Below, one piece after another: positions 6,843-10,015 of a stretch of DNA of 10,015 nucleotides. Each line of letters opens with the position of its first letter. Positions within the stretch are counted from its first letter, which is position 1. Source of the stretch: Bacillota bacterium (GTDB lineage Bacteria; Bacillota; Clostridia; Christensenellales; CAG-138). The notes under the pieces were generated by a model that worked only from the letters and a program-made list of their open reading frames with translations, made no database searches and was not told where the DNA came from. Location of the stretch: the NCBI GenBank assembly GCA_023409435.1, contig JAEYHP010000067.1, forward strand, positions 1 to 10,015. The letters run 5' to 3'. Made by a program: the position numbers and the translations under genes.

Positions 6843-7658
6843 TTACAGGCGGCGAATGATCTCCCGCACATATTGCCTGAGCGGGAGGGCGACGCGCTCC
6901 GCCGCCTCGTCGATTTCATGGGTGGTGATGGGCTGGTCCAATACGCCCGCCGCCATGTTGACCATGAGGGAAAGCGCAAGCACGGGAAGGCCGCAGTGCG
7001 CGGCGGTAAGCGCTTCCGTCACGGTGGACATGCCCACGGCGTCCGCGCCCAATCTCTGCGCCGCGCGGATCTCGGCGGGCGTTTCAAAATGCGGCCCCAC
7101 AAAGAACTGGTAGACGCCCTCGTGCACAGTAAGAGGGAACCCTTTGGCGCACTCCTTCGCAAGCTCCCGCAGGGATTTTGTATACACGTCGCAAAGGTCG
7201 AAAAAACGCGGGCCGAATTCTTCTATATTCTTTCCCCGCATGGGGCTTGCCCCGGCCAGGTTGATATGATCCTTTATGATCATCACGTCGCCCGCGCGAT
7301 AGTTCGTGTTTGCCGCCCCGGCGGCGTTGGTGAGGAGTACGGTTTTAACGCCCAGAAGCTTAAAAAGCCGCACAGAAACGGCGAGCTGTTCGTAAGAGTA
7401 GCCTTCATAATAATGGAACCGGCCGGACATGCAGACGACCTTTTTCCCATTCAGTGTGCCCAGTATGAGCTTGCCCGCGTGGCTGGGCGCTGTGGAAACC
7501 AGAAAATTCGGGATATCCGCATAGGGAATTTCCACGGCGTCCTCAATCTCCTGCGCGAGAAGACCCAGCGCGGTACCCAGTATGATGGCGACTTCCGGTA
7601 CAAAATCAATTTTGCTTTTGACATACTCCGCGCTTTGTAAGTAGCATGCGTATTCCAT
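6843..7658 (-). CDS. punA: Purine nucleoside phosphorylase, inosine/guanosine type
   Basis: This 271-residue cytoplasmic enzyme belongs to the trimeric purine nucleoside phosphorylase / MTA phosphorylase family, which splits purine nucleosides with phosphate to base and pentose-1-phosphate. Compared with human PNP, the phosphate site GSGLG is GTALG (28-32), with SHAG (59-62) and GRFHYYEG (79-86, H82) present. The purine site keeps E192 (FETPAE), M210-S211 and N234 (MVNMAAG); the Asn marks 6-oxopurine preference. H247 (THEIDEAA) aligns with human H257, which contacts the ribose 5'-OH; methylthioadenosine phosphorylases have a hydrophobic residue there. Inosine and guanosine are therefore likelier substrates than methylthio-nucleosides. 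ATG 7658 has AAAGGAA upstream. It is the first gene of the operon with mtaD, behind the promoter at 7715-7745. The residue comparison is from memory, without an alignment program. Confidence 0.94.
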   Translation of the reverse strand: MEYACYLQSAEYVKSKIDFVPEVAIILGTALGLLAQEIEDAVEIPYADIPNFLVSTAPSHAGKLILGTLNGKKVVCMSGRFHYYEGYSYEQLAVSVRLFKLLGVKTVLLTNAAGAANTNYRAGDVMIIKDHINLAGASPMRGKNIEEFGPRFFDLCDVYTKSLRELAKECAKGFPLTVHEGVYQFFVGPHFETPAEIRAAQRLGADAVGMSTVTEALTAAHCGLPVLALSLMVNMAAGVLDQPITTHEIDEAAERVALPLRQYVREIIRRL

Positions 7659-7714
7659 AAAAATTCCTTTCCGTTGCGGCTGATTTCAAAAAAATGTTGG
7701 ATTTGATTGTTGCT

Positions 7715-7745
7715 TTTATACTATCATACCCTGCCTGCATGTCAA
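7715..7745 (-). promoter_or_regulatory. Probable sigma-A promoter of the punA-mtaD operon
   Basis: On the minus strand a perfect TTGACA (7745-7740) precedes TATAAA (7720-7715) with a 19-nt spacer. Shifting the -10 by one base to GTATAA gives 18. The long spacer suggests either a weaker promoter or one helped by an activator. The start codon is at 7658, leaving a leader of about 50 nt. Confidence 0.75.
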
Positions 7746-7758
7746 CGCAGGGAAAAGA

Positions 7759-7771
7759 GCGGATGATCCGC
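7759..7771. promoter_or_regulatory. Candidate operator palindrome between divergent promoters
   Basis: GCGGAT and ATCCGC are perfect inverted arms around a single G. An outer pair, GAAAAG (7752-7757) and CTTTTC (7777-7782), extends the symmetry. It lies 14 bp upstream of the punA -35 box and about 58 bp upstream of the opposite -35 box, a position suited to an activator site or a shared regulator. No regulator gene is visible nearby. Confidence 0.4.
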
Positions 7772-7829
7772 ACGGGCTTTTCTCAGGCGAGAAACAACAC
7801 AGCAAATGCCGTTATTTGTAATATTTACG

Positions 7830-7858
7830 TTTACATTTTTTTAGCGCATAGGTATACT
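7830..7858 (+). promoter_or_regulatory. Sigma-A promoter of the GGDEF/EAL-like gene
   Basis: TTTACA (7830-7835), a 17-nt spacer, then TATACT (7853-7858). Transcription should start near 7865, about 30 nt before ATG 7896. A run of seven T residues follows the -35 box. Confidence 0.82.
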
Positions 7859-7895
7859 CAAGGTATCACAGGCAGGGGTTTTTACGGAGGCATAC

Positions 7896-9830
7896 ATGGA
7901 TTGGAACTATGTCCCGGAGCTTATTGCCATCCTCGTGCTCGGGATTCTTCTTGCGTTCCATCGAAAATCAGCGCTCATACGCACCAGGCGGGATAAGCTG
8001 TTTGTGCGTTGCATTGTGACGGCCATTGTCACAGCGCTGATCAACGTATTCTCCGTTATCACCATCATTTATGCAAATGCGCTGCCTTTATGGATTCCAT
8101 GGCTCTGCAGCGACCTGTTCTTCCTTTTCATCATCACAATGGTGGTGGCGTTCGGGCAATACTGGCTCTATATCGTATATGAGGACGCGCCCAGAAGCCC
8201 GTACCATATCTTTTGTACGGTGATCGGGTATGTAATTGCCGTTGGCATGGTCATCGTTACCTCTTTGAACCATTTAACTCCCATTTTATACTCGTTCAAC
8301 GCGCAAATGGAGTATGTGCGGGAAGGCTTCAACCGCCTGCCGTTCTTTTTGTCCTTCGTCTATATCATATTCGCCGTCATTGCGCTTTCCATGCAATGGA
8401 AGAGTGTCTCAGCCCCCACGCGGCAGGCTTTGGTGACGGCCCCCGTTTCGCTGATCCCGTTTATGATCATCGGCAACTTTTTCCCCGATGTACAGCTGCA
8501 GGGCACGGCGTTTATGGTGAGCCTGCTGGTGCTGTATTTGAGCCTGCACAGCAACGCTTCGGCATACGACATGCTCACGGGCAGCTTCAACCTCGATTCC
8601 TTCTATTTAGCGCTGCACCGGCAGTATCCAGCCCTGCCGCCGCGCGCCTTTATACTGTTCTTCTGGCAGAACTATGACGTCATACGCAGCGAATACGGGC
8701 ACCAGCCCGCGGACGAGCTGACCAAGGCGGTTGCGGAATACCTCAAGCAGATTTATGGGCAGCAAAACGTCTACCGCATTGCGGAGGATGAATTTGTCTG
8801 CGCCATGACGGAGCACGTGGGGTACCGCAGCATGGAAGAGGCATACGAGCACCTCAACGCGGATTGGCTGACCGGCAGCATGCTATGCAGATTAGATTTC
8901 TGCGTGGCGTATTACGAGGCGCTGCCCTCCAAAATATTGGGCCAGGATATCCTGTCCTATCTCAAATACGGCGTGGAACAGGCGGAGAAAAACGGCAATA
9001 TCGGCATCGTAGCCTGCACGGAGGAACTGCTTTCCAGCTATGCGTGCGAGCGGGAGATCATTACCGCGTTAAAAACCGCAATCAAAAGCGGCGCGTTTTC
9101 GCTCAATATCGATCCGGTCATAAAAATTGAGAACGAGACCCGCAGGCTGTTTGGCGCGGATTGCGGGATTGGCTTTCAGCTGGAAGGGTGCGAAAAATAT
9201 CCGGAAGACCAGATCATGCGCGTGGCGGAGCAGTTTAACCTTTTAAACCCCATCAACGAGCTGCTGCTGCGCCGCGCCTGTGCATTCCAACGGCAACTGA
9301 ACATCATGGGCATGGGGGACGTTGTGCTGTTCTGCGAGATCACGCAGACCCAGCTGCTCTCTGAAAGCATCATACAGCGCATACTCAACATCATAGAGGA
9401 AGAACATGCGGATATCCGCTTTATCAAGCTCCAGCTTGCCGGGCAATCGGTCAACCTTGGTCCGCGCGTGCGGGAAAATCTGCTGCAGCTAAGCCGCAAG
9501 GGCATCGGCGTCTGCCTCAAGGACACTTCCCGCAGCAATATGGACGATCTTTTAACAACGCCTTTTTCCTATGTGAAACTCAACGAGGCGGAACTCTTCG
9601 GCATGGGCCTTTCCGCCCGTTTAAACGCCTATTTCCGGCTGACGCTCAAGTTCTTTGAGCAGTTCAATACAGTCGTCATCGCGGGCAACGTGGTATCCGA
9701 AGAGCATGTACAGTATCTTGAATCCCACGGCTTTTGTTATATGCAGGGGCCGGGCGTGATGCCGCCCATGCAGCAGGAGGAATTTCTCCGCAGGCTCAAA
9801 GAGGAGAGGCTGCTTGCCGCTTCTTCCTGA
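7896..9830 (+). CDS. Membrane protein with degenerate GGDEF and EAL-like domains
   Basis: This 644-residue protein starts at ATG 7896, with GGAGG 5 nt upstream. Residues about 4-217 hold roughly seven membrane helices, probably the sensor part. A GGDEF-like domain follows (about 222-345): DMLTGSFNLDSF (225-236) and the spacing to YRIAEDEF are typical, but the signature is AEDEF (296-300), and the metal-binding Asp region reads FWQNYD. An EAL-like domain (about 386-636) is recognisable by order and spacing: DPVIKI, then GADC (420-423) where GAEAL is expected, so EAL reads as DCG. Then come PEDQIMRVAEQFNLLNPI, LKDTSRSN where DDFGTG is expected, VKLN where LKID is expected, AGNVVSEE where AEGVETEE is expected, and a preserved MQG. 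Both domains therefore look catalytically inactive, so a c-di-GMP or other ligand sensor, or a signalling scaffold, is likelier than a cyclase or phosphodiesterase. It stands alone on the plus strand, divergent from punA. Confidence 0.85.
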   Translation: MDWNYVPELIAILVLGILLAFHRKSALIRTRRDKLFVRCIVTAIVTALINVFSVITIIYANALPLWIPWLCSDLFFLFIITMVVAFGQYWLYIVYEDAPRSPYHIFCTVIGYVIAVGMVIVTSLNHLTPILYSFNAQMEYVREGFNRLPFFLSFVYIIFAVIALSMQWKSVSAPTRQALVTAPVSLIPFMIIGNFFPDVQLQGTAFMVSLLVLYLSLHSNASAYDMLTGSFNLDSFYLALHRQYPALPPRAFILFFWQNYDVIRSEYGHQPADELTKAVAEYLKQIYGQQNVYRIAEDEFVCAMTEHVGYRSMEEAYEHLNADWLTGSMLCRLDFCVAYYEALPSKILGQDILSYLKYGVEQAEKNGNIGIVACTEELLSSYACEREIITALKTAIKSGAFSLNIDPVIKIENETRRLFGADCGIGFQLEGCEKYPEDQIMRVAEQFNLLNPINELLLRRACAFQRQLNIMGMGDVVLFCEITQTQLLSESIIQRILNIIEEEHADIRFIKLQLAGQSVNLGPRVRENLLQLSRKGIGVCLKDTSRSNMDDLLTTPFSYVKLNEAELFGMGLSARLNAYFRLTLKFFEQFNTVVIAGNVVSEEHVQYLESHGFCYMQGPGVMPPMQQEEFLRRLKEERLLAASS

Positions 9831-9843
9831 TGGCATAAGGTAT

Positions 9844-9861
9844 CGGCGCTTTAAAGCGCCG
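9844..9861. repeat. 18-bp perfect palindrome after the GGDEF/EAL-like gene
   Basis: CGGCGCTTTAAAGCGCCG is its own reverse complement and starts 14 bases after the stop codon at 9830. As RNA it could form a short GC stem (CGGCGC/GCGCCG) with a TTTAAA loop, but no T-tract follows, so it is at best a weak terminator. A further weak inverted pair, GCGTC/GACGC, lies just beyond. Confidence 0.6.
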
Positions 9862-9891
9862 CGTCCTCGGCGGGAGACGCCTTAGACACTA

Positions 9892-10015
9892 GAGTCTGTT
9901 TTAAAACCCAAGACTTGAAGAAAAAATGCTCCAAAGATAGAATGAGAAGCATGAAACGACATGAATTAAGCGAAAGACAATGGGATAGTCTCAAAGGCCT
10001 GTTTCCGCCGGAACG
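9892..10015 (+). mobile_element. Left end of an IS5-family insertion sequence, cut by right edge
   Basis: The transposase start at 9951 lies about 60 bases inside a probable terminal inverted repeat beginning GAGTCTGTTTTAAAACC near 9892. It follows CTA, within a CTAG at 9889-9892. IS5-family elements of the IS427 type have short terminal repeats of this style and duplicate a short TA-containing target. The exact boundary is inferred, since the other end lies outside the window. Confidence 0.7.
9951..10015 (+). CDS. IS5-family transposase, N-terminal fragment at right edge
   Basis: Twenty-one full codons are visible, starting MKRHELSERQWDSLKGLF and followed by PPE. This is the typical opening of the DUF4096-type N-terminal helix found in IS5/IS427 transposases (pattern R-H-E-L-[ST]-x-x-Q-W, then a short helix and P-P). 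The frame remains open to the window end. An in-frame ATG at 9942 is an alternative start; neither has a strong ribosome binding site, as is usual for transposases. The catalytic DDE domain lies outside the window, so activity cannot be judged. Confidence 0.85.
   Translation, partial: MKRHELSERQWDSLKGLFPPE

Noticed and set aside
6833..6979. N-terminal extension of mtaD upstream to 6979
   Set aside because: The extension is out-of-frame punA sequence, rich in Arg and Ser and unlike amidohydrolases. AGGAGGA before ATG 6832 and the family's usual length fix the shorter start.
6873..7640. 255-residue open frame on the plus strand opposite punA
   Set aside because: It lies wholly antisense to a well-conserved enzyme, has an Arg/His/Gly-rich composition typical of a shadow frame, and lacks a convincing ribosome binding site.
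7659..7895. Riboswitch in the divergent region before punA
   Set aside because: The punA leader is only about 50 nt, AT-rich and without a purine-riboswitch-type three-stem core or a terminator, so there is no room for a known class.

Overview
The window looks like chromosomal DNA from a Gram-positive Bacillota, most likely a Clostridia-type anaerobe of about 50-55% GC. The signs are strong AGGAGG-type ribosome binding sites, sigma-A promoters with 17-nt spacers, U-tailed hairpin terminators, and an inosine/guanosine-type purine nucleoside phosphorylase paired with an MtaD-like deaminase. Genus cannot be read from the sequence. All recognised genes are on the minus strand except the membrane GGDEF/EAL-like gene (7896-9830) and the transposase at the right edge.

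Layout. Positions 1-1214 (minus) form a lower-GC block: a lipoprotein cut by the left edge (1-515), preceded by an unrecognised gene (534-1214) that is broken into three reading-frame segments. A hairpin terminator (1239-1276) separates it from a zinc-dependent phospholipase C-like protein (1403-1996, TTG start). Next come a histidine phosphatase (2087-2683), the terminator of typA (2710-2735), the ribosome-associated GTPase TypA/BipA (2747-4558) with a clear promoter and leader hairpin, and a membrane-anchored protein of unknown function (4681-5334). A 196-bp gap (5335-5530) holds two strong adjacent inverted repeats. Then comes a two-gene purine-salvage operon transcribed as punA then mtaD (7658 down to 5531). 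The divergent 237-bp region (7659-7895) carries one promoter in each direction and a candidate operator. The plus-strand gene 7896-9830 encodes about seven membrane segments followed by GGDEF- and EAL-like domains in which nearly all catalytic residues appear to be lost. The window ends with an 18-bp palindrome and the left end of an IS5-family insertion sequence.

How the genes work together. MtaD would deaminate adenosine-type nucleosides (S-adenosylhomocysteine, methylthioadenosine or adenosine) to inosine-type products, and the phosphorylase would split inosine or guanosine to a free base and ribose-1-phosphate. This gives a short route from adenosine-type nucleosides to hypoxanthine. The degenerate GGDEF/EAL protein is more likely a nucleotide sensor or protein-interaction module than a c-di-GMP enzyme. 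The remaining genes are housekeeping or of unknown role and show no evident joint pathway. No stretch longer than 300 bases lacks a gene. No tRNA, rRNA, CRISPR array or known riboswitch was recognised.
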